A stretch of DNA of 64,000 bases from Heterocephalus glaber (GCF_000247695.1 NW_004624854.1:5358396-5422395); one strand, 5' to 3'. Counted from the stretch's first letter, positions 23,577 through 35,147 are shown. Program-made: numbers and translations. The notes: generated by a model from the letters alone, not told the origin.

Positions 23577-23663
23577 TTTTTTTTTTTTTGGTACCAGGGA
23601 TCGAACTCGGGTCCTTGCCCTTGCAAGGCAAGCGACGGAACCACTGAGCTAAATCCCCGGCCC
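23577..23663 (-). mobile_element. ID-type SINE
   Basis: Poly(T), GGTACCAGGGATCGAACTCG to TGAGCTAAATCCCCGGCCC. It has a perfect 16-bp TSD ATGATGTGATACTATG (23561-23576 and 23665-23680). Confidence 0.95.
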
Positions 23664-23694
23664 TATGATGTGATACTATGAATTAAAACTGTGT

Positions 23695-23782
23695 GGGCCC
23701 AGGATTTAGCTCAGTGGTTTCGTCGCCTGCTGCACAAGTGCAAGGACCCGAGTTTGATCCCTGGTACCAAAAACAACCAAAC
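23695..23782 (+). mobile_element. ID-type SINE, 'CTGCTGCAC' subtype
   Basis: GGCCCAGGATTTAGCTCAG to CCCTGGTACC plus tail, with TSD AACTGTGTG. It is head-to-head with the SINE at 23577-23663. Confidence 0.92.
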
Positions 23783-23794
23783 AACTGTGTGAAG

Positions 23795-25110
23795 ACTTCC
23801 ATAGGCACCCACCTCAGCGAGCCCGTACCATTGGTAGCACCCTCCTTAAATCCTCTGCCACTAAGACGGGTGTATCTCCTCTCCCTGTCCACAGCAGGGT
23901 GGACGGGAGGTGAACCCAAACCAGGCTGAGCCAATCAGAGTCCCTTCCTGGATATTTGGAGTTGGACTTGGAAACAGCAGCAATCTTGATGGCAAGAACT
24001 TTCAGGTTCCCCAGTGTCCTGTGGCACCCAAGCCAGGGTGCTGGCATCCTCTCCTCCCTATATTGCCATGACCCCCACCCTGCTCTGCAGTCAGGGCCAC
24101 CCTCTCCCTGAAGTGTTAGGAATGTCCTGCTTGTGAAAAGGCTGTCTGTAAGGTGCAGAGCAGGGTGGGAATCTACAGGAGCCCCCCTTTGTTGGAGGAG
24201 TCAAAGTGATCCTCTGCTGCCACCAATAGATGGGTTTCTCTACAGGTAGTGAAGCATCAAAACCCAGCTACCACTTGTGGCTACTTGGTCCAAAGAGAGG
24301 GCCAGGGTAAGTGCGGGTTTGCTCTGATGGTGACTGAGGCGAGGCAGGCCAGGATGGCTCCCAGCCCTGGTACACAAGGTCTCTTCCCAACTCCGCTATG
24401 TCCCTAGAGCTGGGTGTCCCTTATCCCCAGGAACTCTCTTATCCAGCATCACTTCCTCACCTCTGCAAAGGTGTGTCAAAGTCTGGGTCTTCTTCCACCC
24501 TCTTTCCAATGTGTTGTTAGGACATAAATTCTGTCCCCTTTTCTTTCAAGGCCTTTCTTTTGAACTTCCACAATTCTCAGTCTCTCTCTGTCTCTCTCTC
24601 TCTCAACAAAACCTACTGCATTTAAATCAAATGATTGAGCTTGCAGAACTGCTGCTGCTATCAAGCTCTTACAAAGGAGCCTATCTTGTAAATCCACAAA
24701 AATAAAGACTAAAAAGCATCACCTATTTCTTGACTTTTGCATACTGGCTGGCACCACCCCTTTCTCCTTTAAGTCAACATGGATGGTTCTGGTTGAGCAG
24801 AAAGAAGTATACACACACACACACACACACACATACACACACACACACATAATTTTAAGAAATCACTTTCTTGGGTGGGTAAACTTGCAACTTGCTATTG
24901 TTGGCAGTCATATTCCACCATGTGAAAGGGAGCAGGTCAAAGCCATGTGCAGAGAAAATAAAGAAGAGAACTCACAATGGAATGCTGAGACATCCATTTG
25001 GGAGATGAGATCTGGGTTCCCAATACCTTTTAGATTCTCTGTTTCAGCCCAACTAGAATTTCTCCTTTACCCTCCTATCTTTGTGTTATACCATCATACC
25101 ACTGTGTGCT
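23795..25110. other. Intergenic DNA with microsatellites
   Basis: A (TC)n run at about 24579-24604 and a (CA)n run at about 24811-24850. No gene recognised. Confidence 0.45.
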
Positions 25111-25124
25111 TAAAATAAATTTGT

Positions 25125-25213
25125 GGGGCCAGGGATTTAGCTCAGTGGTTTCGTCCCCTGCTGTGCAAGCGCAAGGACCTGAGTTCGATCCCTGGTACCA
25201 AAAAAAAAAAAAG
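25125..25213 (+). mobile_element. ID-type SINE, 'CTGCTGTGC' subtype
   Basis: GGGGCCAGGGATTTAGCTCA to CCCTGGTACC plus poly(A). TSD TAAAATAAATTTGTG at 25111-25125 and 25217-25231. Confidence 0.94.
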
Positions 25214-25234
25214 ATCTAAAATAAATTTGTGATT

Positions 25235-26140
25235 TTTCTTAAGCTAGCTCAAGTGAATTTGTATTTTTACCAAACCAAACAGTGCTAATTAATACAGTTT
25301 TATAGCTTCAAAGCTAAGCTACATTTTCCCAACTGTCTTAAAAAAAACCCACAATGGAGACTAACATTAATAAGCAGTTAAGTGGTCCAGTAACTTTTCT
25401 TATGGAAGCCTGCGTTGTTCATTGCTACTCTCTAGTTTGCAGTTCCCCAATGCAGAGGTCTGAAATGATGCAACTTCAAGGCTTGGGCTGGAATGGGTCT
25501 GGAAATCCAACATAACAGACTGCTTCTACTTCCTGTGCTAAGTAGTATGGCCAGGCGATGGATGTCTTTTCCAAATAAAGGCTTCCTCTCTTTGTGTGAA
25601 GAGAAGCAGGAAGACATTGGACCATGGGAGGTGTCAGAGCTCCCTGCTTGGCTGTCACCATGAGGCTCCTGATACTATAAATTTCCTTGCCCTGATTCAA
25701 GGTCTGCCATACACTAGAGGTGAGAGTCATTTCTTTTCCTATTACTTTTACTCTGCCCTGATAGTCTCTCTTTAGGGAAACCACGCAAACCCCCTCCTTG
25801 GGAATTGTGCTTCCATGGCTCTTACTAAGCAGGCAATGATGTGACCCAACTTCTCCCAGCTCATTGGAACATGTTCCTCTTCCGGCAGGGAATTTGGAAA
25901 TGGTCTCTGAAACATCAGTGTTTGTTAGGGGCTGGACCAAAAGTTGTTATTAGGCTGAGCTGGGCAGCCACGAACAGCAGACAAAGCAGAAGAGCAAAGG
26001 AAAGAAACCATTCCTCCTGAATATCTCAGTTTCTTGGGCTCCAGTTCTTCCAGAGGCTGGGCTCTATTCCCTGTCCTTGTGTTCCTTAAGATACCCTTGT
26101 ATTTGTCCCAGAAACTTCCCTTTTTCAACTAATTTGAATG
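25235..26140. other. Intergenic DNA, nothing recognised
   Basis: The minus strand is open for 154 codons (25940-25476) with no recognised domain. Judged a chance ORF. Confidence 0.35.
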
Positions 26141-26169
26141 CACTCTACTCTGGTGTAACTGTTAATCTT

Positions 26170-26253
26170 TTTCTTTTTTGGTACCGGGGATCGAACTCAG
26201 GACCTTGTGCTTGCAAGGCAGGTGCTGGAACCACTGAGCTAAATCCCCGGCCC
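26170..26253 (-). mobile_element. ID-type SINE
   Basis: GGTACCGGGGATCGAACTCA to GAGCTAAATCCCCGGCCC, with TSD CTGTTAATCTT. Confidence 0.94.
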
Positions 26254-26317
26254 TGTTAATCTTGATTTGTCAATTTCATTGGATTAAGAAATACCTGGAT
26301 TAATAAAGTATGATTTA

Positions 26318-26456
26318 GGGCCGGGGATTTAGCTCAGTGGTTCCAGTGCCTGCCTCACAAGTACAAGGTCCCGAGTTCAATCCCTGGTACCAAAAACAAT
26401 AATAATAATAATGATAATAATAATAATAAATAAATTAAATAAAAATAAATAAATAA
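26318..26456 (+). mobile_element. ID-type SINE with expanded AAT/AAAT tail
   Basis: GGGCCGGGGATTTAGCTCAG to CCCTGGTACC. The A-tail has grown into an (AAT)n/(AAAT)n microsatellite at about 26395-26456. The flank AATAAAGYATG is duplicated. Confidence 0.92.
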
Positions 26457-26789
26457 AGCATGGCTTGGTTTTCTGAGTAGGTCATGGAGCCCTGACCTTG
26501 GGTGCTATATCTGGTTCCACACCCCTTGTCCCTGGCCCTGTTCCTTTGCCCTGTCTCCCAAAGCCATAAATTAAGCAGCTTTGCTTCACCATGCCCTTCT
26601 GTTCCTGTCTTGGAGCCTGCTGACCATGGACGGACTTAACTCCTCAAAACTGTAAGCCAAATTAAACCTCTCCTTCTTTCAGTTGTGGGAGCTGGGTGTT
26701 GTGTCTCAGTGACAAGAAAGCTAATACACACAGTCAACACAACCTGTAGCTCTCTATCCAGGCTGGCCATTATTGATAAACAATGTAGC

Positions 26790-26972
26790 CCAGTGGTGGT
26801 GAACCTATGCCATTCATGTTGTTTTTCTTTTAAGACAAAGACGTTAATGTATGAGTTGGCTTTTTTCTAAACTGAAACCTCAGTATTCAGGTTTCATTGC
26901 AGTGTTGGCACTTTGTGACAAGGGAGTGGGTTTTGGGTTGCAGTTTGGGCACTGGTCCATATCACCTTCACA
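26790..26972. mobile_element. hAT-like nonautonomous DNA transposon
   Basis: The left end CCAGTGGTGGTGAACCTATG and the right end (TGGTCCATATCACCTTCAC) form imperfect inverted repeats. The body has GTATGAGTTGGCTTTTTTCT, AACTGAAACCTCAGTATTCA, GTGTTGGCACTTTGTGACAA and GGGTTTTGGGTTGCAGTTTG. I recall this body from hAT elements with patchy distribution among vertebrates. Confidence 0.6.
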
Positions 26973-27146
26973 GGATATATTACAGCTTGTCACCCATTCG
27001 CCTGATCCTCAAAACAGGTAATGGCAAGAAAAAGAACATAATCTAAGTTTCTTTCTTTCCATGTATCTTTTCAGGGCAGAGAAAGGCATTTTAATTTCTT
27101 GAATTTGCTTTTTATTTTTATTTTTAAAATTTATGTCAGTAACCTA

Positions 27147-27148
27147 AT

Positions 27149-27187
<39 letters not shown>

Positions 27188-27266
27188 TTTCTGGTATGGG
27201 GGATCGAACTCGGGACCTTGTGCTTGTAAAGCAGGCGCCAGAACCACTGAGCTAAATCCTCGGCCC
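27147..27266 (-). mobile_element. ID-type SINE with (ATTT)n tail
   Basis: The tail has become (ATTT)n at 27147-27190. The body runs CTGGTATGGGGGATCGAACT to GAGCTAAATCCTCGGCCC. The flanks share CTGAATTTGCTTTTTAATTT-like sequence. Confidence 0.92.
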
Positions 27267-27312
27267 TGAATTTGCTTTTTAATTTGAACAGAGATTTAAA
27301 AATTTGTTTTAC

Positions 27313-27399
27313 AGGGCCAGGGATTTAGCTCAGTGGTTTCACTGCCTGCTGCACAAGCACAAGGACCCAAGCTTGATCCCCGGTACCAAAAAAAAAAAA
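27313..27399 (+). mobile_element. ID-type SINE, 'CTGCTGCAC' subtype
   Basis: AGGGCCAGGGATTTAGCTCA to CCCCGGTACC plus poly(A), with TSD AATTTGTTTTAC on both sides. Confidence 0.93.
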
Positions 27400-27633
27400 T
27401 TTGTTTTACTAAGTGGCATTATATTTTAGTTGTAGGCCCAGATATGAAAGCCAAAAAATTATCTACCCTTAAGATATGGTATGACAGATTTAGAAGTTCT
27501 TGTTTTAGATAAGGTTGAGGCCAAAACATTCTTTTCCTCACAAATTTCAACTTTTGTGGAGAGAGCTTGTGCTCAGCACTGTGCCAGAAAGCTCCTGACA
27601 TCATAGGAGTTAGTTGAACTCTGATGAGGAAAA

Positions 27634-27832
27634 GCTGAGTAGGTGTGGTGGTGTGAGCCTGTAACCCCAGGCCTGTGGGGGCCTGAGGCAGAATGGTCGC
27701 ACTTTTGAGCCCAGCCTGGGCAACTTGTTGACTTAAGAAGAGCATATCTCAAAATAAAAAAATTTTAAAAAGGGGCTGGGGATGCAGTTCAGTATGAAGG
27801 CCCTGGGTTCACTTCCCAGTACTGGGGGAAAA
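27634..27832 (+). mobile_element. B1-ID composite SINE
   Basis: A B1-like half (GTGGTGGTGTGAGCCTGTAA, CCTGAGGCAGAATGGTCG, GAGCCCAGCCTGGGCAACTT), an A-rich linker, then an ID-like half (GGGGCTGGGGATGCAGTTCA, GGTTCACTTCCCAGTACTGG). Confidence 0.85.
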
Positions 27833-27834
27833 AA

Positions 27835-29340
27835 GTCAGCTGACAACAGAATGCCATCTTTGTTCAAAATAGATCATCTGAGACAGTATCTGTTATCACA
27901 GTCCAATTAAATTTAGAAGAGATCACCTAGCTTAGAGCTTATTAACCCACAGTCCATCATACACTGAGTGAGGCTATGAACTCCCTGAGATTTATGCAAA
28001 AGGCAAAGCCTGTGTGCATTGCTGAAAGGATCAGTGTCCTTCACAGCCCACCCAGACACCACTCAAGGCAGTTAACAGCCTGTGAAAGCCCAGCCCTCCT
28101 TTAGCATATGAGGAAACTTCACAGCAAAGATAAGAGCTGTTAAATCAGAATGAACACCATGGCAGAGCCGTGGACTGGAATCCAGATGTCTGGAACCTTA
28201 TGCAGTGGTTTTCCCCAAATAACAACAACCTCTCGGTGCTTGAATAAGAGCCCTTTACGGTGAGATTGTAGAAAAATAAGCAAAGCATGTTCTTTACTGG
28301 CAAGAGAAAAGTTGTAGATCCCCAATTTTTCCCTCAGTAGATACTAGCAGGTACTTAACAATCCGAAGGATTAGCCTCACAGGTTCTTGGAGACCCCCAC
28401 ACAATCAGTTAAGATTTGCATTTCTATCTCCTGAAAGGCTGTGGTATCTTAAAGCGTCTTGATGTACTCTCCACACCACGGTCCCACCACTGTCCTGGCA
28501 TTCGGAGAGCATCTCTTGTAACTCACCGCTGAAGGTCAGCCATCTCCAGTATCTTGCTTAGAAGGCTCATCACCCAAAGATAAAACCAATTGTAAAATGG
28601 AGCCTTTCTGCCCCTTGGTCCTTGGATCTGCAGTGCATGGGTTTGAACTACCACAGTATATTTCTCTGTGCAACTAGACATGGAAATAGATTGACTTCTG
28701 TGTGACAGCCAAACAAACAAGCCAGGACTCAATCCCACATTTCCTGATGTTTTTCTAACCACTCACAGTAAAAAGTTGGGTTTTGTCCTTGTTTTTTTAT
28801 TCCCCTCAGGAGACAGGGACCTGGGGTCTCACCCTGGCTCCTTTAACAAAACGTCACCCAACAACTGCACCTGGGTCCTTTTTGGGGATTGGGCAGATGA
28901 TTTGAACATCTTGTGTTCTTTCAATAAGAAGAGGTTCCTTTGATTCTTACCTTACGTGTGTCTTAGCCTGTGTGATCACATCTACCTTAGAATTCTGGTG
29001 TCTCACCTGCTGTCCAACAAACACAATGGACATTTTGTAAGATTTTTGAGAGAATTAATTTTAAAAGCTGCTTTTATTAAGTTAAAACTCGCAGTCTATA
29101 AAGGAGGTGTTCAATCACTCTCACTTCCTTAATTCAGGAAGCAAATCAAAGCAGACATTGGATCTGGGCTATTGGGCATAGTTCGGAATTCTTTCCCTCT
29201 TTGCATTTGTTCAGAATAATGCTGTCTTATCCTATGAAAATCTCAAGCTCAAGAATTGTATCTTCATTTGTTCTTATGGTCACCTTGCCCTTACACGTGC
29301 CTGAAAAGTGTTAATGACGATAACTTTTGGTTGTACTCAA
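27835..29340. other. Intergenic DNA, nothing recognised
   Basis: No gene or interspersed repeat identified. Confidence 0.35.
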
Positions 29341-29349
29341 GAAACTTTT

Positions 29350-29398
29350 GCATGCTTGAGGTCCTGGGTTCAATCTCAACACAAAAACAAACAAAACT
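29350..29398 (+). mobile_element. Truncated ID SINE 3' half
   Basis: CTTGAGGTCCTGGGTTCAAT then CTCAACACAAAAACAAACAA: an ID B-box half with A-rich tail. Confidence 0.55.
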
Positions 29399-29399
29399 T

Positions 29400-30090
29400 C
29401 TGAGTTAAAAAATGTTTTCACAAAACAATACATTATTACTCCATTTTAATAGTTAGATCCTCAGTTTGAGAAACGGACCAAGAGCAACATTTGCATTGGA
29501 TTTTGAATCTATCTGAAGCCTCATTACCTATGCTGCTTTCTCAACTCTCATGTCCTCACACTGGCCTCATAAAGGGGCTAGAGGCAACCTGAATGGTTAA
29601 ACATAGTCTGATTTTCCTTCCTCATCACAGACAGAAACAATATGGAAGCTAGATTCTTCTTTAGGTATCAATGAGTTCCTCAGTCCTTTGGTACACTTTT
29701 CCCTTTCATAAATGAGAATGTCAAATTTGCTGATTTTTAAACTGGGTTAATTAGGTCACAACTGTAATGACAGCCTTGCAAGCTGTAGAATAAAGAATAT
29801 TTCACTCAGTGAAGGTAAGGAGAATAGTTTAAAATTAACCTTTCCTCTTTGCAGTTAATGGTTTGCAAATGAGATTTGGAGATGAAAGTGAAGTTAAAAT
29901 GAACCGTTGAAACCTGCTTCCTTCTCTGAATGGCTCCTTCCTCCCTACCTTCCTACACAACAGACACAAAATGTACCTCAACCCTGAATCTCAGGATTCG
30001 CTAAGGTTTACTCATGGATTATCAGTTTGTCAATAACTAACTTTGCTTTTGGTGGTGTTTCTTTAGGAAAATGACTTCAAATTTTCCAAA
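29400..30090. other. AT-rich intergenic DNA, nothing recognised
   Basis: No gene or recognisable repeat. Part of the repeat-poor 28-33.4 kb interval. Confidence 0.35.
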
Positions 30091-30095
30091 ATCCT

Positions 30096-30179
30096 GGGGC
30101 CAGGGGTTTAGCTCAATGGTTCCACCGCCTGCCTCGCAAGTGCAAGGACCCGAGTTCGACCCCCAGTACCAAAAAAAAA
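30096..30179 (+). mobile_element. ID-type SINE
   Basis: GGGGCCAGGGGTTTAGCTCA to CCCCCAGTACC plus poly(A), with a short AAAATCC flank duplication. Confidence 0.92.
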
Positions 30180-30479
30180 TTTTTTTCAAAAATCCTCAAT
30201 TCTAGCGTGGATCTTGGACATTCTTTTTTGTCCATTATTTCTCGCAGCCTGCAAGGCAGCCCTGCTCACATGTACCAAAACCTCAAAATGGAACCATCCC
30301 AAACAAAACACTGAACATCAACTCTTTCCTTCCTGAATTTTTTTGGAATATGGTGTTTACTGTCCTTTCCTTTTGCTAGGGTCATAACCATGGGTAATTT
30401 TCATCCAGTTGGTCCGGATACTCCTTTCTTACAAATAATCCGTATAGTGCTGCCTCTTCATCAATGACAATCTTCTTGT

Positions 30480-30610
30480 AGACAGTGAGTGCCTCTCAAG
30501 GGCAGGGATGATGTCTTAAGATGTCCGTATCCCATTTCTTACATTGTGCCTGGCTAGTTGTAGGCAGGTGGCTTCACAAATGTATGCTGAATCATTGTTG
30601 AATTAACTAC
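30480..30610 (+). mobile_element. L2 3'-end relic
   Basis: CTCTCAAGGGCAGGGATGAT, GTCTTAAGATGTCCGTATCC and TGTGCCTGGCTAGTTGTAGG...CTGAATCATTGTTGAAT match the L2 tail order. Confidence 0.65.
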
Positions 30611-31224
30611 ATGCTCTTCACTCTGGTTCCTCTTGAACTTTATTCTGTGCAGCTCAAATTCAGTGTGACCATCTAAAGGTTGAACAACCACAACAGTCAC
30701 TAGTCACTCCTTCCCAGGCAGACTCAAGCCTTGTGGAGCTTCTTAGAACATCTTCTATCAAGGATGTAATTCGTATTAGTACTGTTTTACTGCCCTTTTC
30801 AAACACTTCTAATTGCCTCCCAAATTAAAACTTTGTACAGTTTCAAATAATTTAATTTAGTAGATATTTCATCTCTAATTAAATTTTTATTTGAATTTTC
30901 TGCCCTGGTCCATTAGTTTTTCTGATGGTACCGGAAGGTGTCTCTTCTCCCACACATGGACCAGCCTCAAAGTAGTGTGAAGCCTCTCACTTCCTTGCTC
31001 TATCCCCCTGCCTTCAGAATGGTTCAATATTTACTTCCTTTAGGGAGCCTTTGCTGGCATCCAGAATACTAACAATGAAGCAGGTAATCAATGCTATGTT
31101 ATCAACATTTTTACATAAGCTCTAGTTGTTTCCATGTGTGTGGATACTTGAATAAAGCGCTTCCTGTATAAGATGTCTGTGTGCAGTGCAAAGAGGCCAT
31201 GCAGTTTAAAGGATATTTGGGAGT

Positions 31225-31400
31225 TTAGGATGCACAGGGACTGTGGCATCTGACAAGTGCACTGGCTCAAGTTCCTACTTACTAGTAGTATAACTCACTG
31301 ATCTCTTGAGATGTCTATGTTCTTATCTGCAAAACAGGGGTGACATTAGCTCCCGATATTGCAGAGCATTAAATGTAAAGTTGTGATACATGACACTACT
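31225..31400 (+). mobile_element. MIR SINE relic
   Basis: GGCTCAAGTTCCTACTTACT, AGTAGTATAACTCACTGATC and TTATCTGCAAAACAGGGGTG are in MIR order. Confidence 0.65.
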
Positions 31401-32680
31401 GCAGATACTAGCAGATTAAGGATATTAAGCCTCAGTTAGATCATTTGCCTCCCAAGACTGAACAGGTTTCTGTGTTTTAAGTGACCACAGAAAAAACTGA
31501 CTTATCTCTTACAACCCAACTATCATATACATGCTTAAAAACTTGGGAAATGGGATTATTTTCTCACTTGCAAATATTATATTAACATTGTTTTTTGAAT
31601 AAATTAGGTAACCTCCAATTATTTCACCTGTAAGTGGAAACCGTCCTTTAACACCCTAAGAATTGACGTATTTAGCTCTATCTGTGATATACCTACTTCA
31701 TTACACAAACTATTTTGTTACCTTCTTGTCAGTTAATGGTGCAATCTGAGAGCTAGTTTTTGAGAAGTTCAGACACTGGATACATGACATAGCTGGAGAT
31801 AGAAACACTGGCTGAATTCAGAATGGAAACGAATGATCTAGCTCATTTTAACTGTTAATGGAAAATCTCCTTAGATGTTGTCAGGGACGAAAGGGTGGAA
31901 AGTATGTATTTTTGGGGGAAACATTAACTAAAATAACGAGACTCTGGATGGTTTGCAGTGTGAGAACACACTACCAAAGAAGTCTTTTGTCTTCTGGGAA
32001 GGATAATAGCAGGGTATGGTGCTAGACCACAGATGTTTGGTTTAACAGTTCACAGTTGAGGACAGTAGTCTCTGAAAATTGCAAAATGCCTCTGCCGAGC
32101 CAGTTACCGTAAGATTCCGCCTACATATGCACTACTTAAATATCTTCCTACATACTCAAGCCTAAGTGACCTGCCAATATCGGGTGTCTGTGAGAGTTCT
32201 AACACAATGGCCTTGCTTGCTTAAGATTGTGTGTGGGTGTTGAACACGGTACTTTAAACAAATTTATGAGGTGCAAATTTTTAATGCGAGGATGACTCAT
32301 AAGGTTTCAGAATGTGTAAATATGAAGTACAATCTAATTTATACCATCACTGGGCTCACCCACTGCAAAACTGGCCTGATTATCATATTGTTTAGACTAC
32401 CAGGACACTCTGAAAATTCGCCATTCTTCATAAGTTGATGGGAGAAAAATCAGTGGGTTATTGTTAGCATTTGTATGGCACTGCCATCCTGAACCAATGC
32501 CATAACTTAACCTGCATTTTACCACGTTTTGATAGCAGCATTCAACTATTTCTATTTCTCTGAGATTACGAGGAGGTACAATGGAAACCTTAAATAGAGG
32601 GCAACTGTAAAGAAAAAAAATTCTGGAATTTTACCCTTGTAGGTCTTTAGATTTCTTTCAATTTATATCAATGCAGAAAT
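31401..32680. other. Repeat-poor AT-rich intergenic DNA
   Basis: No gene or repeat recognised. Conserved non-coding sequence cannot be judged from one genome. Confidence 0.3.
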
Positions 32681-32784
32681 ATGTTCTATGTAGACTATCT
32701 TAAACACCTTACTGAAAGTTTAATGAAGGCAAGTAAAGTACATTAAATATGAAGTCAAACAAAATTAAGAGGCAATTTCTCAAT

Positions 32785-32905
32785 GAAGTGTCTCAATTTG
32801 TGGTAACCAGTATACAATGCATATCTACATCAAATCACCTTGTACCCTGGAATATACACAATTTGCCAACTAAATATTTTAAAATTTAAAAGAGAATGTA
32901 AAATG
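32785..32905 (+). mobile_element. L1 3' UTR fragment
   Basis: TTGTGGTAACCAGTATACAA, ATCTACATCAAATCACCTTG and TACCCTGGAATATACACAAT resemble the 3' end of old mammalian L1s. Confidence 0.6.
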
Positions 32906-33484
32906 ATTTCATAACTAAACATCTCACAGGTATGTTGAACCAAAAACTAAGAGTAGTGTTTTGTGATTCATTTCTGATGTTTCTTGTTTGAAGGTCTTAC
33001 CCAATTGTTACAAAAACGTCGTGAAAATTTCCTTTAGTTGAAAATGAATTGGTAGGAATTAGGCCTTTAACATTACTAGGGTGATACTTCAGAATAAAAT
33101 CACTTTGATGTCAGAATAACAGTCTTGGAAATTATGACCAGAAAATGTGACATGGCCAGGAGATCCGGAACCCAACCCAGCATTGTCTCCACACCTGAGA
33201 CCTAGGAGACCCTAGCAGGTGGGAGAATGTGGAAGACCAAAGGAGCCGAATGAACCAATCTGGCAATGGACCAACCATTATTCATACTTCTTCTAAAAAT
33301 GACTGTTAAAGCTTTATACACAGTAAAATAGATCTGATTTTTCTTTTTGAGATTCGAAGTTTAATGAGTTGATTATGAATTTAAAATTTCTGCTCAAAAA
33401 ACCAAAAACACCTTCATTTTTTCCATTTTCATAGGTCAGTAGAGACAGAAACCAAAGGTAAGTTTTAAAGTTGTTTTTTTTCTC

Positions 33485-33568
33485 TCTTTTTTTTGGTACC
33501 AGGGATCAAACTCAGGTCCTTGTGCTTGCCAGGCAGGCGGCAGAACCAATGAGCTAAGTCCCTGGCTC
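33485..33568 (-). mobile_element. ID-type SINE
   Basis: Poly(T), GGTACCAGGGATCAAACTCA to GAGCTAAGTCCCTGGCTCC. It abuts a B1 in the same orientation. Confidence 0.9.
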
Positions 33569-33575
33569 CAGTGTT

Positions 33576-33722
33576 TTGTTTTCTTGAGACAAGGTCTCCC
33601 TATGTAGTTCAGACTGGACTTGAACTCACTATGTAGCTCAGGCTTGCCTCGAACTTGCAGCACTCCTCCTGCCTCAGCCTCTTGAGTGTTGAGATTACAG
33701 GTGTGCGTCACTACGCCTAGCA
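33576..33722 (-). mobile_element. B1 (7SL-derived) SINE
   Basis: TTCTTGAGACAAGGTCTCCC, TATGTAGCTCAGGCTTGCCT, CCTCCTGCCTCAGCCTCTTG and ATTACAGGTGTGCGTCACTA. It contains an internal duplicated TATGTAGYTCAG segment. Confidence 0.92.
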
Positions 33723-33724
33723 AT

Positions 33725-35120
33725 TTTGAAGATTTAATTATTGCATACTCAGAAAAATCCTAGCCCCTGCATTTAGCTTTTTTTTTCATTTCTATGAAGA
33801 TAAAAGTTATCTTTAAAGGGCTGCTAAATAGTTAACATCAAGGTTTCTGAAATTAATTGGTATTTCCAATAAAAACATCAGGGCATTGGATCATTCTTTT
33901 ATTAATTTTGGAGGCCCATTTGTGAATTTCATTTATGAGGACATTCACAGATAATAAGTTAGCTCCGATTCCCTGAAATACCACCCATGCATGGCTGGGC
34001 CATAGGAGGTTTTCAGTTAAGCATGAACTATCATATTTGGATATACAGTTCAAGCTGCTGCAAACACAAAATATTTGTTTAATTCTAACTTCAGCTATTT
34101 ACTCTTGGATTCATTTCCTAAACGTGACAGCCCTCCTGGTTTCATCAGCTTAATACCTTTACTGATTTTCTTTTGATGACTCCAGGAAACATTAAGTGAA
34201 GGTGCAACCAAACGGGTGCTGCCTCAATAATACTTAAGCATCTGAGTAGCCAAGTAAGGGGACATGTTTGGGAACTTCCTGTGCACATACCTAGATCATA
34301 AGCCTTCAACATTGTCAACTATAACTGTAAATGCACAGCAGGTACTAGGGGCCTCCTAATCACCCAATTCTACATCTTTTATCTAAGTTGTTTTACTAAG
34401 TAAGGACAAGGGGAAAAGCACTTTTTAAGAAGAAAAACAAAAAAGGCAGGCTCAAAGTGACACACACCACCTCTCTGGCCTGCTACCGACCTCAGGGCTT
34501 AGTGTTGATGCTCCAGTCCTGGCCAATCTCTCCTGCATCTCGCTCACTAAATGTGCTTCCTTTACCCATGAAGTGCCCATACCATGACTACACGATACCG
34601 AATGCCCTCAGATTTGAGTCCTTACTTGTCCTAATTTTATGAGTGCAATGATTGTATTTTACATGGGCAGTATTAGCCCCCATCCACTTGGTCCTGTGTT
34701 CACAAAGGGAAGGGTCATAGCTTGTATTTCTGTGGTCTTCACTCCTATCCTGGCCTCTAACACTGAGGCCGAAGCACAGTTACATATTTACAAATATGTA
34801 ACATATGCTAAATGTTAAATCCTAATGTTCCTTCTATTTATTTAGTTGGTTAAAAATAGTGGAGATTAAAATGTCTTTATAACTTCTTGTAAGTTAGAAC
34901 AACATAAACTAACTTCTCTCTCTAGCAGACCAAACAGCCAACCGAGTACCACTTGCCAAGTAACTTCAGAGATGAAGGGAGCGCTAACAGTCACATTAGT
35001 CACCAGTTAAGACATAAGCTCCTGTGTCCACACGCAAGCCTAGCCCAAATAATCAAGTACGGACGGCAGAGTAGGCTAGTATCGCCCGCTGTGGAAAGTC
35101 CTGTGCAGAAAGTGCTGCCA
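33725..35120. other. Intergenic DNA just downstream of NAB1
   Basis: No gene recognised. A weak L2-like tail may lie at about 34690-34810. Confidence 0.35.
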
Positions 35121-35147
35121 ACATAAAGATGTGAGGCGAAGAAAATC

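Larger units (their letters stand above)
26145..26740 (+). mobile_element. MaLR-like LTR interrupted by two SINEs
   Basis: Pieces TTGTCAATTTCATTGGATTA, AAGAAATACCTGGATTA (before the second SINE) and CTGACCATGGACGGACTTAA, CAAAACTGTAAGCCAAATTA, AACCTCTCCTTC...GTGTTGTGTCTCAGTGACAA, GAAAGCTAATACA (after) follow a common rodent LTR-type repeat. The family name is uncertain. Confidence 0.55.

Noticed and set aside
24811..24850. CRISPR-like repeats
   Set aside because: The only short tandem repeats are dinucleotide microsatellites. The window is a vertebrate genome and has no repeat-spacer array.
25476..25940. 154-codon minus-strand ORF
   Set aside because: No domain, splice context or codon pattern; it overlaps another ORF and gives no family match that I recognise.
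33436..33723. 95-codon minus-strand ORF
   Set aside because: Made entirely of B1 and ID SINE sequence.
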